A stretch of DNA of 64,000 nt from Symsagittifera roscoffensis (GCF_963678635.1 NC_087070.1:6296539-6360538); one strand, 5' to 3'. Positions 31,139 through 43,459 are shown, numbered from the stretch's first letter. The notes: generated by a model not told the origin, from the letters alone. Numbers and translations: made by a program.

Positions 31139-33641
31139 AGCCTACAATTTTCAATGGCAATCCCAACTATTGGTTGCACTGGTATGGTGTATTCGTATCA
31201 TCGATTCATAATTCTAATATGTCTCCAACTGAAAAGATGATCCATCTTCAATCATTGGTAACTGGCCCAGCTAAACTAATGATAGCTGGTTATGGTGCAA
31301 ACGGCGACACATACGAACTAGCACTACAACGTCTTCGTGAAAACTTTGGCAATACCAATAGAATTGTCAACTCTTTTTTGCAACGTCTTGCAAATTTCAA
31401 ACCTCCAAATCTGGCTCAACCAGAATCATACATGCAGTTTTCTGCTTTTCTCCTAACTTTAGTGGACACTTTTGAGCAACTTGGTTTTGTTCACGATATT
31501 TGTTCTACAACAAACTTGAACACTGCTCTGGCAAAGCTTCCCGACCCTGTGAGATTAGAATGGAATCGCTTCGTCATCGACAAAGACTACGATCAACCCT
31601 CCTTGAGACATCTAGCACAATGGTTTCAACGGTACGCACAGGCGTGTCGCGACATGCCTCCGACAGGTTTCCGAAACCAAAACAATAACAATTTTAACAA
31701 TTCTTCTGGAAACGCTAAACACCCTAGTGGTTCCCGTTTCAATGGTTTTACTACAAATGGTGTAGGAAATCAAAATCAGCGCTTTAACCATCAGGGAGAT
31801 CAACAAAACTCTCGTGCTCAGAATAATGTAAACTCGAATGCTTGTCCTAGTGGAGACACCTGTGGACCTCTCTACAAATGCGAGCACTTCAAAGCTTTAG
31901 ACCCTAAGCAACGAAAAGAGCATGCCCGAAAAATGCACTTATGCTTTAACTGTCTAGGGAATCATAGGTTTACTGACTGCAATTCGAAATCGCTCTGTCG
32001 AACCGATAATTGTGGTAAAAAACACCACACTCTACTCCACGATCCTTCTGATACTTATGGAAAAAACCCTAGTAAAGCTGCAGTGAATCGCGCAATAGCT
32101 TGTCAGAGATCAGGTCAATCAGCTTTTGTACCAATCGAATTATCAAATGGTGATAAAACACTTTGTACCTACGCTTTCTTAGATAGTGGTAGCTGCGTAA
32201 CTCTACTACTGGACTCAGTGGCAACTCAACTAGGCTTGGACGTCAACAAGAAGCACTCACTTCCCATATCTGGATATCATGAGACCAAGTCAGTTCAAGT
32301 TACATCTGTGGATGTACAAATTAGACCATACAAAAGCCCATCGACTCCAATGACGCTCGATGACGTACTCACGGTAGATGAAAATAATTTGGCCCCAGTT
32401 GATATTTTTCAACTAAACGCAATGTGCAACAATTTTCCACATTTAAAGCATGTTAAATACCCGGACTTAAATGACAATAGCATATCGCTAGTCATCGGAA
32501 ACAACAATCCAGAATATCATGAGATCAAAAATACCGTTTATGGCCCCAAGAATGTTCCCTGGGCTATCGAAACCCTTTTGGGATGGACATGCACAGGTCG
32601 GAACAAAACGCAATATAATTCCGTTCCATCTGTTCCGGTGAACTTCACACAAGTTCATTCACACAATAACTTAGATGAAAAATTATACCAGAAAGTTCTC
32701 AACTGGATGAAAATAGAAAACACAGGCATCGCTTCTTCAAAACGCTCGCACTCCAAATCGGATAAAAGAGCAATCGATATTCTCGAAAACTCTTGTACTT
32801 TAGTAGATGGTCACTATCAAATTGACCTTCTTTGGAAAGAGGATACTGATCTTCCAAATAACCGTTGGCTAGCTGAAAAGCAACTCAACAGCCTCGAATT
32901 TCGCCTTAAAAGTAAACCTGATTTAAGGGAGAAATACCGCGCAACAGTCATCACTGACTTAGAAAAAGGCTTTGTCACTAAAATAGATGCAAAACATGAC
33001 ACTGCAATCAAATCTTGGTATTTGCCGCATCATCCAGTGACAAATGTCAACAAACCAGACAAAGTTAGACGAGTCTCAAATGCTTCCAGCATTTTTCAGG
33101 GTAAATCCCTCAACTCGAGTTTGCTCAAAGGGCCCGATCTTTTGTGCAACTTAACAGGTCTCATAATTCGCTTTCGACAAAATAAAATAGCAATATCTGC
33201 TGACATAGATGCTATGTTTATGCAAGTGCTAGTCAGCCCAAAGGATAGACCTTTTCTAAGATACCTTTGGAAAGAAAATGGTAAATTAGAAACTCACGAA
33301 TATACACGACACATTTTCGGTGCCACAGACTCACCATGCGTGGCTTGCTACGCAGTACGACGATGTGCATCAGACAGTAAAAACGACTTTCCTCTGGCTT
33401 CTGAAATCATTCAACAGAATATCTACATGGATGATTTGTATGTCACTTCGTCAACGGTAGAAGAAGCCCTCCAACAAATGACACAACTACGAGGATCTTT
33501 ATCTCGAGGTGGGTTCAACTTGAATAAGTGGAACTCAAACAGTAAACCATTCCTGGATTCAATTGATCCAAATATTTTAGTCAGCCCTAATGATCCAACG
33601 CCTAAACATCAACGAGTTCTCGGTGTTCACTGGAATACCAA
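31126..33641 (+). mobile_element. BEL/Pao gag-pol part: DUF1759, zinc knuckles, protease and RT
   Basis: Starts KPTIFNGNPNYWLHWYGVF, the DUF1759-type capsid region. Cysteine/histidine fingers follow near residue 240 (GPLYKCEHF, HLCFNCLGNHRFTDC). An aspartic protease motif AFLDSGSCVTLL comes next. The RT shows VTNVNKPDKVRRVSNASS, ISADIDAMFMQVLVSPKDRP, HIFGATDSPCVACYA and the catalytic NIYMDDLYV. The last part, QRVLGVHWNTNT, is the start of the peptidase A17/RNase H linker typical of Pao elements. The order and the YMDD with this surround are diagnostic of BEL/Pao. Confidence 0.92.
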
Positions 33642-33682
33642 CACAATCGGATGACGCGAACGATAATTTCACTTGCACTGTT

Positions 33683-33870
33683 TTCCAGTCCCCCCTTGAT
33701 TTTTTGAAAGTATGTTTATGAAAGTATATTTAAAATGACTTTTTACGTTACAAACTGAATTAAAACGTGTCAGCTACAACTTTTCTAGTGTGCAAATTGC
33801 CGTGTGAATAGTTTTTGAATAGCTTTGTTTTGTAATTTTACCAAGGGGTGTGGAAAACTTAAAAAGAGCC
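33683..33870. repeat. GGCTCTTTTCC MITE relic
   Basis: Starts within TTTTCCAGTCCCCCC and ends AAAAAGAGCC. The interior has ACAAACTGAATTAAAACGTG and GTGTGAATAGTTTTTGAATAGC, as in the copy at 3938. The left tip is missing because the BEL/Pao-flanking repeat joins it. Confidence 0.6.
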
Positions 33871-33934
33871 ATCACTTATAAAATGTCGCAGATGGGGCGG
33901 AAGAGAAATAATCAAAAAATAAAAGAAAAATGAT

Positions 33935-34015
33935 GGCTCTTTTCCAGTGCTCCCCTTTCAAACTACCGAGTTTTATGTTGTTTTACGTGTTATTATGGCT
34001 AAACGTGGTATCCCG
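33935..34015. repeat. GGCTCTTTTCC MITE fragment
   Basis: Begins GGCTCTTTTCCAGTGCTCCC, then CTACCGAGTTTTATG and TATTATGGCTAAACGTG, the left half of the 19053-type copy. It then stops abruptly. Confidence 0.6.
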
Positions 34016-36719
34016 GATATGGTACCAAAACATACACGCTGAACTGAAAGTAGTTTGAAAAATATTAAACTTTTTCTAAAATTGTCTTTTACCTGTTGAG
34101 GGAAGCAATTCAGAAAGAAATAATGTAAACGTAGGGGAATTCACAATATCTCCAGGCCGGTCTTGCTCGCTATTGCACACTGCCGCAATATGTTCCCTTT
34201 GGTACTGAGGTTAGCGGGGCAACCGATTCCCAGTACTGTTCACAATCCCAAAAGGGTTGATTTGGTGGTTGGCTGCTCTGTACTGTACTGTGCTGCTCGC
34301 CCGGTGATTCGTGCTCTTCCGATTGCATCTCACCCGTCAATCGATAATCAATCTTAACAACAAATCCAATAATAAAAATGAATTGAGAAATGAATATAAC
34401 CAAATACAGAGTAGCCTTTAATTGGCTGAAATATAAATTAATCATTCAATTCAAGAAAGGGGTTCGCGATTACTATTATTTAAACCAACTGCCTCCTGCA
34501 GTTCAATTAACACCTCATTACTAACTAACGTTCTCCTCGAGAACTTCTTTCAATGTCAATAGTTCAACAACGATTCCGCTATCCTCTAGATAGCCTAACT
34601 AACATTCACTAACTAATCTACATTCACATTAACAAGTCTTCCAACTCGTTCTCACTTTACTTTGAGAATCAAGCGACTACCTTAGCTTGTAGCCCAAGAT
34701 GTTCTCTAACTAACTGAGAAACAACTATTCGATTCGCTCGCAATAATTCTTCTGCCTCTTACAGGCTCTCCGGTACCCTCCAATTCCTTATCTTTCTGTA
34801 CACTTAGTTTTATTTAGGTCACGCCATTCCCTATCAAACCTGTTATCCGCCTAAATCACCCGTCCGCACATGTTTAAGGCTATATCCCTCCCCCTGTCAA
34901 CTCTGCCACGTGCCAATTTCGGTTTCTTTTATCAATCTTTTCACACTTATCAGATACCCGGTATGCGGTAGCTGTCACAATTTGACCAAGCAAATAAATG
35001 TCATACGATTCTAATCAACCAATTCCTGAACTCTGTGAACTTCAGCTCTCGAGTTCAACTCAACCTCCAAACCATGCTATGTTTACTCAGTAATCCTCCC
35101 AAGGTCTTTATTTTAATTATCCCGTTAACGTTCCGGCCTCCCAAGGGTAGGGGGAGGTCCTTTCCATGGGTAGCTAATTCATTCCAAGCATCTGACATTT
35201 TGACCTGTACTCTATTCCAATCCCGACTTTCTAGCTATCAGGGGAACGTAGTTCGTCTACTAGGGGTCAAATCAAACCAAAATGTCACCTCCGGGAAGCC
35301 AAGTAAATTCCCCGTTCGTTCATACTATTTAGGAGACCTAATTCTCATGCTACGGTCCTATTACTATCAATTTCCTCGGGGAGTACTTTTCTTTAGTCTA
35401 ATTGAATTGCTATTAATAGATCATTCGCCAAGCTAAACAGAACCCAATGTTTACAAAGTCCACTTTGAATTAAATCCACTACTCCAAGGTTGCAATGTAA
35501 AACTGTATCGGCTTCTGCTGTAATTCCAAATATATACATTTTCCTCCCAATTTTTTAACAAGATGACCCATTCTCATTTCCAGGGGTTGGGTTGGTAAAT
35601 ACGCCACTTTCCGGTGTTAATATTGGGGCTTTCCATGCCATTTTGGGGTCAAAACGCCCAAAGGTCAACTTAAGGTCACCCAGGGGTCAACCGGGTTCAA
35701 ACTTCTATATTTGGGTTCAGAATTCCATGGGGGTCCTACCTACCAACTTTCATTCATATCCAATTAATACTTCACAAGTTATACCATTTCTAAGGTCCAT
35801 TATCACTTTTTCCGGGAAAATGCTATTAACACCGGAAGGAGTCGCCGGAGGGTTTTCACTCACAAGGGGTCTTTATTTGGGGCCCATATCTTATGTCCAT
35901 TGCCGTAATAAAATCGATATGCCCTCGCTCAATATTTCGCGTAAATTGCCTATTTCCGGTCTAAGGGGGTGTTTTTCCAAGTGCTAATAGCTTCCGGTCC
36001 AACCGCCGGATTTGATTCAAAGTATAGCACAAGATGTATCTTGCCACTGCCTATCATCCCTTCAAGTTTCCGCTCCCTGCGTTCATCGGGGGCCGAGAAA
36101 CTACTCCCGGAAGTTACGGGTGGGTTTGTTTACTTAGGGCATAAAACCGGAAGTTGGGGTTTTAAGGGTCTGGGTTTCCACACTTAAGCTCCACTTAACT
36201 AGGCCTTCAACATACTTGAATTTGAGTCTATTCCAACCGCTAGTTACCGAGTTCTGATAGGGCCATTTACACTTCCGGGGACCGCTATCACTTGCCCCCC
36301 AAGGGTCTGAGGGGTCCCGTTTTTTTGTACGCCCGGGTCGAATCATCTCTAGTGTCGCTCCTCTGAATTTCATAACATTAGCTTTCTTAGTTCCGATTTC
36401 GGGAGGGGGTCGCCAACTTTGTCAAATTTTATTTTCTGGAATAGGAGGGACGATATCTTCGAAGATTGAACTATTTCGAATTTTACCCTTTGTTTGCTGT
36501 ACTACCTAACTTAATGACGAATCAATCTTACGCTCAGGTTACTATAGCATGTAATACAGTAGATTCACCAATTCTTCAAATAATGTCAAATTTGTAAGAT
36601 CTTCCTTTTCTCTTATAAATACATAACTGTAAAAACTAGCTCTTTAAAAGTCGACTGAACAAGCAAAAAGAATATGGCGCAAAACTGCCGACCAACATGG
36701 CCTCTTTTAAGCTCTTTTA
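34016..36719. other. Unclassified non-coding block, partly GC-richer
   Basis: No gene found. 34147-34345 is GC-rich with TACTGTACTGTACTGTGCTG. 34360-35020 is rich in TAACTAAC-like words. 35130-36400 is dominated by G-runs and by CCGGAAGT-like octamers in both orientations (for example 36108 and 36147, CTTCCGG near 36272, and several near 35830-36010). One minus-strand frame at 36134-36373 is open but has no recognisable content. It may be the LTR or leader of an unidentified retroelement. Confidence 0.4.
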
Positions 36720-37064
36720 CAGGGGGAATTTAGGGGGGTGGCGGGTCCCCTTTTTATTATTTTTAGATATTTTTTTTTTGGCGACGGACCCTGAAAATTT
36801 TCTAAAGGCGCCTTTGGTGCCAATATATGCTAACTTAGAGGAGGGAGCGCGCGCCAAAAACAAACATGATTTTTGGTCCAAAGATGCCTTTTTTGGCCCG
36901 TTTTTTCAACAAAAATTGGCCAAAACAGGGTCTTTTTAGTGCTCTGGGTGAGCTCGGAAAACCAATTTGCTCGACCTAAAAACAAGGTTGACAAAACTTT
37001 CGAAAAGTTTTTTGAAAATCCCCCCCCCCCCCCCCCCCCCGAGAAAATCCAAGACCCGCACCTG
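36720..37064 (+). mobile_element. hAT-superfamily MITE, shortened copy
   Basis: Starts CAGGGGGAATTTAGGGGGG and ends AAGACCCGCACCTG, with the family interior (GGCGCCTTTGGTGCCAATAT, GGGAGCGCGCGCC). At 345 bases it has lost part of the interior relative to the 436-base copies. Only the last four bases of the flanks agree (TTTA), so the target duplication is worn. Confidence 0.8.
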
Positions 37065-38427
37065 GCTGTTTAAATGAAAGAATGAATGTAACAGTCAGTT
37101 CAATTGTGCACACTGTTGTTAGAGTGCAACAACGTAGACTGGAAAAAAAAAGCTCTATATTAAAGCTCCAACCCTGACACTCAGTCGCAAAATTGCATCG
37201 AAAATTGAGTAATTTTCGAGTTTACTAAGCCTTCTAAAAATTTCAATATAGAATTATTTCAAATTTTTAAAAAGAAGCCATTTCAAACGTTTTTCAAGCT
37301 GACGGTTTTATTGCAGTTTAAAAAATCGAAATGCTTCTTATAGAAACCTTTGAAAGGAGAATTAAAAAAAATCATCGTAGAGCTAGAAAAGAGTCAAAAA
37401 CTGTGTAAAAACTGGTCATAGAGCAATTTTCACTTAAAACTTGCCTTAAATTATTACTGAGTGTTCAGTTCACTTGTTTCCACTGACACAATTTGGCTTA
37501 TAACTCACAGAAAAAAAATTAGATTTGGTCTTTTTTACTGCTCCCGTCCCCCCCCACCCCCCCCCCCCCCCCCACCAGATATGAACATCAATTTTTATTG
37601 ATTAAGAACTCATTTTTGCCCATCTGCATTTTCTTTTTTGTTTCTGTTCCTTTCAGCTCTTATACACACCCCCCATTCGAGTTTCAGTTATGCAATTTTT
37701 TGTGAATTTGTCATTATGTAATGAAGATACATGTTGATCAGACTTGTTCTTCGCAATTAGGATCTAAACATAACGCCTTTAGCCGTAACAACACATAGAA
37801 CAACTAAGAAAATAGAAAACTTGAAATGTTGGAGGAAAGGTATGAAAAGTTTTCAATGCTTCCAATTGTTTTGAATTTTGGGCTGCAAGTTAATTACACA
37901 ATTGAACGCCCAATTTATCGCCATAACAAGCTCAAGAAATTAATTATTACATTTTAAAATGATAGTTTATACCTGCCTAGGGGTAATGGTAGAAAGTGGG
38001 GGAAGTTTTCGGCTTTTTCCTCTTTGAATGTAATGTCATAGTGCTTTTGGGTTCATTTCTTTTCTCCATTACATTTATTCAAGAATTATGAAAAATTTCT
38101 AAGGATGTAATCAAAATTTGCACGGAGAACAAACTAACTAATTTGAACACATTTTCAAAAATCGGGAAAGAGTCAAAGCTTAGTTAAATACTTACAAGGA
38201 TAGTCCGAACACTCAGGCAGTCGGATACTCGGAACACTTAGATACTTACAAGGGTAGACGTAATACCAGTTGGAAACTTAAAAAAAACGAAAACTGTTTC
38301 CCGTTATACAAACACTTAGTTGACTAATGTTTTGTTTAATTAATTAATGATTTTTTAAAATAGTTACAATGAAATCCGTTAATGTTTAAAACAATTTAGA
38401 GTAGCGATAGGACTATTTTCATAATTA
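37065..38427. other. AT-rich spacer with worn MITE pieces and a poly-C tract
   Basis: 37300-37560 contains worn GGCTCTTTTCC-MITE words (GACGGTTTTATTGCAGTTTA, TAGAAAAGAGTC) and ends in a C tract at about 37548-37573. 38190-38270 holds a short local repeat of ACACTTAGATACTTACAAGG type. No gene seen. CTTTA at 38428-38432 is the left target duplication of element C. Confidence 0.5.
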
Positions 38428-38432
38428 CTTTA

Positions 38433-38645
38433 TGTTGTGATTCAGTATTTTTAGTATGTTATAACCTTGACCTCTATTATCTAATTACGTACCAGTCAAT
38501 GTTAACTCTACGAAGTCCAGTGGACTTCGGACCACTAGTTGCTCTTTTTTGACTACAGTCAGTTTTAATTCAACCAATACTTTTATTCTCTTTTAACCTT
38601 AGTTAGATACATTAGTTACCAGTGGTACATCTTAACTCTTTATTA
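38433..38645 (+). repeat. Element C 5' LTR
   Basis: 213 bp, partner of 44735-44947. Contains the near-perfect palindrome CGAAGTCCAGTGGACTTCG (8-base stem, AGT loop). It ends TTTATTA, whose last A starts gag. Confidence 0.95.
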
Positions 38646-39660
38646 TGGCGCAGTCAACACCTGATTCGAACCTGCGGGGAATACCCGCCTTTTGGCCGAA
38701 CCACACGGTAGAACCTCCCACCCAATGGAACAACTGGATAGACCAATTCCATTTGGATATTATCGCGCAGGAAAATTTAGACATAGACAACCTCAAAGAA
38801 CCAATGGAAGGGGAGACGACGTTACCGATCCTAGAAGGCGCCCAGGAGTCAGAAACTGACCAACAGAGGAAAGCCAGGGAGGCCAGGAACAAAGAAATAA
38901 TGCAAGTCTACGAACACGCTGAAGAGAAAAGACTAGCAGAAGAAAAACGGAAATTCGGAGGAATGAGGAGATATGAGGCCGATAAAAAAGTAAGGCCAAT
39001 CCTATACTTGGCCTTAGGAGCAGAAGGCAAAAGAAGTTTCGCACAGAAACATCCAAGGGTAAAAGTCCTAGGAATCTCATTCAAGGAATTTTATGAACTG
39101 CTAGAATTGGCTTTTATCAAACATAACATTTGAACGATATAAATTATTGAGCAGGAAACAAAAGGATAGAGAATCCTATGAACAATTTTGGGGCGCGTTA
39201 TCAGATTTAGCAAGATCATGTGAAATTGGAATTAATGCAGAACAGGAGTGGATCAGAGACGTATTTATTTTTAGTATGAAAAACTGCGACTTACAACGTA
39301 GACTACTTTCGGAAACTCTCAATCCATTGGATGCACTAAACCAAGCAATCATTGACGAAAAAGGCTACTATAACCACCTCAAATTAACCAATATGACTAG
39401 ATCCTTCAACACGACAGGAAATAGTGGGAGAGTGTATAAAAACTTCAACAACGTAAAAAAGGAACCAAGCTTGAACATAGAAAGATCAAATACTTGTATG
39501 AAATGCGTGAATGCGTTTACCAAGGGTCATCTGAATGTGTGTCCGGCGAAAGAAATTGTGTGTAATATTTGTAAATATAAAAGACCTTTCGGAAAACTTT
39601 GTAAATCGAAAGGAAGAAAACCCGCTGTAAATATTGTAGATGAAGCTGTAAATAGTCAGA
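38644..39660 (+). mobile_element. Element C gag region
   Basis: Starts MAQSTPDSNLRGIPAFWPNH and continues with capsid-like helices, including a lysine/glutamate-rich stretch (KAREARNKEIMQVYEHAEEK) absent from A and B. Shared landmarks are the LYLALGAEGKRSFAQKHP block and the SRKQKDRESYEQFW block. Near 39490-39610 lie two finger-like motifs, CMKCVNAFTKGHLNVC and a CNIC...C stretch that is less regular than in B. The region is broken. Confidence 0.85.
38646..38682 (+). promoter_or_regulatory. Element C primer-binding site with extended serine-tRNA similarity
   Basis: TGGCGCAGTC directly after the LTR is complementary to the 3' end of an animal serine tRNA (GACTGCG-CCA). Seven bases later GATTCGAACCTGCG matches the complement of the T arm of such tRNAs (CGCAGGTTCGAATC). 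The whole stretch is also gag coding sequence (MAQSTPDSNLRG). The tRNA sequences are recalled, not looked up. Confidence 0.65.
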
Positions 39661-39829
39661 ATTGTTCATATTCCCCAGAAGACCTTCAGGTAAGGAGCGA
39701 AGAAATTTTTTGCGGAGTGATTAACGCTTGGACTGAAGAGGGGATAAGCGATAATGATGACTATTCCGTTCTCAACATCAGAACAATCTACGATACCAAT
39801 GGTTTGGAAACCAAGAAACTTGTCAACAT

Positions 39830-42800
39830 CGGTTTGGGAGACGATGCAATAGTCAACTTGAACATTCCAGTGGATTCGGCAAGCCCAGTGAGCTTCCTGA
39901 AACAAAATGTACTTCACGAATTGAAGTTGAGAAACCCACATTTGAAGATACAGCCAGTTGAGAAGAAAACGAGAGAACTATATTGCGGATGCACCAACGA
40001 CACAATCAACATCATCGGGAAAGTGGTAGTGAAATTACAATCCGATGGATGGATCGCGGACGAAACCCCATTTTTTATCACTTCTGGACACGAGAGGAAC
40101 ATCCTGGGAAACGACAATCTCCCGAGAATTGGAATAGAGATAGCCCAACGACAGCCTCTACTACCCGTCAACAACATATCACGCCCAGAGTTGTGTAAGT
40201 TAAATAACTATTCAGACACGACCCTTAATCTGTATCATAAGTACAAAAGGTTATTTAACAGAGTGGGAAAAATACCATTGGACAGAAAAGTTACTCATTT
40301 CCACTCCCCATTCAAACCTATCCAAACCAAAGGTAGAAGAGTTCCCCTACATCTACTCAATAACGTAAAAACGGAACTAAATAGAATGGAAAAAGAGGGG
40401 CATATCGTAAAGTTAAACAAATGCGATGAAGATTGTTTTATAAGTCCAATAGTGATTACAAGAAAAAAAGACGGTAGCATCAAGTTGGCATTAGATTCGA
40501 AACTATTAAATAATCAGATATTCAAGAACAAGTATCAAATGCCAAACATACATGAACTGATCGATAATATTGCACTCCAACTGTCAAGCAAAGAGTCAGG
40601 GGAAGTTTGGTTTAGTAGTCTAGATCTAAAGAACGCGTACAGCCAACTACAATTATGCACAGACACTAGCAAACAGTGTAATTTTAGTATCGTGGGGGGG
40701 CAACCACTGGAACCCATAGGTTTTTAACTGGATTTTACGGATTGGGCGATATGCCAAACGAATTCCGGAGGGTGATGTATTCCTTATTGAAAGATATTCA
40801 TTTTACCAATTGTTATATTGACGACATTTTAATAGCCTCGAAAGGTTCATTAAATGAACACAAAGCGATACTAACAAACATTTTAAACATTTTGGACAAC
40901 AAGAATATGGCGGTTAAATGGGAGAAATGTGCATTCTTCCAAAAAGAAATCGAGTGGCTAGGTTTCAAGATATCAAACTTGGGCGTGAAACCATTGGTGG
41001 GAAAGTCAGATTCGATTAAAAACCTACCAAACCCCAAAAATATATCTGAACTTAGGTCTTTCTTTGGGTCGATCAATCAGTACATGAAATTCGTCCCGAA
41101 TTTGTCTTCCCTAAGTTCTCCCCTACGACCACTTCTCGTAAAGAAATCAGTCTACCAATGGAATGATGAACATACTAAAGCGTTTGAAGAATTAAAACAA
41201 CAGATAGTGAACATAACAGAGAATAATCATTTCGACATAAAAAGGATGTCAAGACTAAAGACAGACGCCTCTCATATAGGCTTAGGAGCTACCCTAGAAC
41301 AATGGGATGGGGAAAATTGGGTAACAATAGCATTCGTCTCCCGATTTTTAAACAACCACGAAAGTAAATATTCGACAAACGAACTTGAATTGTTGGGAGT
41401 AGTCTGGGCTACAGAACACTTTAAAAATTACTTGTATGGTGCTGAATTTGAAATTGTAACGGACCATAAAGCATTGTTATCAGCATTAAATGCAAATCAG
41501 GGTAACAAAACTATGCATAGCAGATTAACCCGTTGGGTAAACCGACTTTTACCATTTAATTTCAAGATCAAGCCCATGCCGGGAAAAGAAATGGGATTTA
41601 CAGATTTATTGTCGAGACTACCTTCAGGAAAAGCACTCCCAACATCACACTATGATAGCGAATTTGTAGTGGCTACAGTACAAAAGATTGTAGAAAACCT
41701 CTCTGTAAATAGCGATTGTAAAAAGAATAATTGTAAAAAGAACGAAGTGTATAATCCATTAGATGTAAATACGATCAGTAACTTGGATTGTAATAATCCA
41801 ATAGGCGGAAAGAAAGAATTATCGCTAAGCATCCAACGGTCGTTCTTCTCGAATATTCTGAATTACGTAAACGACACTATCAGAATTTGTAATTCCAATC
41901 ACTCGCGTTCAGAGTCTTGCACAAGCGGTTCTGTTTCATTCAAAATTTGACTTCAATTACTTTCACTTATCAGACAAAACTTTTTTATTCTTTCTTGCCC
42001 AATCAGTACTATTAATCAATCAGTCAATAAATTCAGATAAAAAAAACAGTTACAAGAGTTTATTACATCGGTCAACTTGTTAAAAATTTCCCTCAGGGCA
42101 GAAAAGAAAGGAATCTTTTTTAATTTTAATAACGATATAATGTCAGACTTACACAAGAAATTACTGGCCAAGTACACGGGAGATCTCAGATTGCCTGACA
42201 ACCCGTTATCACTCTCAGATCATTGCTCAAATAAGCTTATTAAACTCATGACGGACGAAGATAAAATCCTCAAGGAGGTAAAGAAGGCGGTACAGGAAGG
42301 CAAACCATTGGACAAATTCGGAGCCTACTTAAAGAACTTCCAGAGGGACATTCACGTGAAAGAAGGACTGTTATTTAACGATAACAAACTGATAGTGCCG
42401 GCTGCATTAAGATCACCATTCCTGTCCTTTCTTCACGAGACTCACCCAGGACAGTTCGGGATGAAAGCCCTGGCAGAAAACATCTGGTGGCCACACCTAT
42501 ACAGAGAGATCTACAATCACGGAAAGAATTGCACTCAGTGTATAATGGCCGGTAAGAACCTAAAAGTGTTACTAGGGACGAACAAGACTGAGAAATTACC
42601 GATTCTGACCGAACCAAATGAAGAAGTAGATTTAGACTTTGCTGGCCCATTGGACAAGAGTTGGTGTAACTCAAAATACCTTTTGTTATGTATTGATCGC
42701 TTTTCAAAGTTTCCGTCTGCAAAGGTAGTGAACAATACCTCGGCTTCTTCAATTTTAACCTCCATGACAGATTACTTCCACCTTCACGGATTTCCAAAGT

Positions 42801-43459
42801 CCATTAGAGCTGACCATGGGTCATGTTTTACTTCGTTTGATTTTAGAAACTTCTGCGAGAAGAACAACATTAATTTAATCCTATGTACGGTCGGTGATCA
42901 TCGATCCAACGGAGTAGTAGAAAGACTCATTTACATATTCAAAGCTAAGCTACTGGCAATGTCGTTCAACGATCCAAAACCATCCTTAAATACGGCAATT
43001 GATAAAATTATTTGGAATATACGTTCGACGAAACACTCATCCATTGGATGCTCTCCTTTCTCAAAACATTTTAATAGATATCCCAATACGTTCTGGAAGT
43101 CTTTGGTCTCTCACGCAATTAGTTTAGACAAGGGGAAATCAATCCTAACAAATGACAGAGCACAAGACTGGGGGGCTGACGACGGGTTCGAAGATGGCTA
43201 TCTGGAAGACAGAGCAATAGATGAAAGAGGGTACGAGAGCGACCCTGCTGACAAAGTAGATAGAAATCTCCAGCGAACCCCACTGTCAAATCCTTTCAGC
43301 CAAGGAGGTAACTGGTTTAGGAAAACAGTTAACAGGAGGGAAGGCGAACCGTATTTTAAACCAGTGGGGAGTAAACCTCTGTCAGACACGAAACATACGG
43401 TCACATTAGACAGCGGACATGTGATAAGAAAATCTGACTTAGCTTTTAACAAAATCTAA
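39830..43459 (+). mobile_element. Element C pol region (PR, RT, RNase H, integrase)
   Basis: Protease-like VDSASPVSFL near 39870. RT from about 40230 with SPIVITRKKDGSIKLALDSK, FYGLGDMPNEFRRVM and catalytic YIDDILIASKG. RNase H with TDASHIGLGATLEQ and VTDHKALLSALNA. A spacer follows, then integrase from about 42400: HETHPGQFGMKALAENIWWP, CTQCIMAGKN, DLDFAGPLD, ADHGSCF, DHRSNGVVERLI. The basic tail DTKHTVTLDSGHVIRKSDLA ends the region near 43450. Domain order marks Ty3/gypsy. Broken. Confidence 0.92.

Larger units (their letters stand above)
27933..33680 (+). mobile_element. BEL/Pao LTR retrotransposon, partial (fossil), with 40-bp flanking direct repeats
   Basis: The element body runs from about 27970 to 33641. 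Left of it stands a stretch beginning ACAATCGGATGACGCGAACG and ending CACTTGCACTGTT (about 40 bases). The same 40 bases occur again at about 33642-33681. Inside: a long non-coding leader with 123-bp tandem repeats, short hairpin motifs and GGTAG runs, then a gag-like ORF from 30389 and a Pao-type protease/RT ORF. RNase H, integrase and a second LTR are not seen, so the element is incomplete. Without an LTR pair it cannot be dated; the open coding region argues against great age. Confidence 0.85.

Noticed and set aside
27933-33681. The 40-bp repeats flanking the BEL/Pao element as very short LTRs
   Set aside because: Too short, no TG...CA ends, and the right copy follows directly after coding sequence; they behave as flanking direct repeats.
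37548-37573. Long C and G tracts (also 37021-37040, 47635-47649, 63400) as functional elements
   Set aside because: Homopolymers in MITEs and spacers are prone to slippage and sequencing error; no structure beyond composition.
38655-38680. A stand-alone tRNA gene or SINE at the TTCGAA stretch of element C
   Set aside because: Only the T-arm and the 3' end match, in the antisense direction and in the primer-site position; there are no D-arm or anticodon parts.
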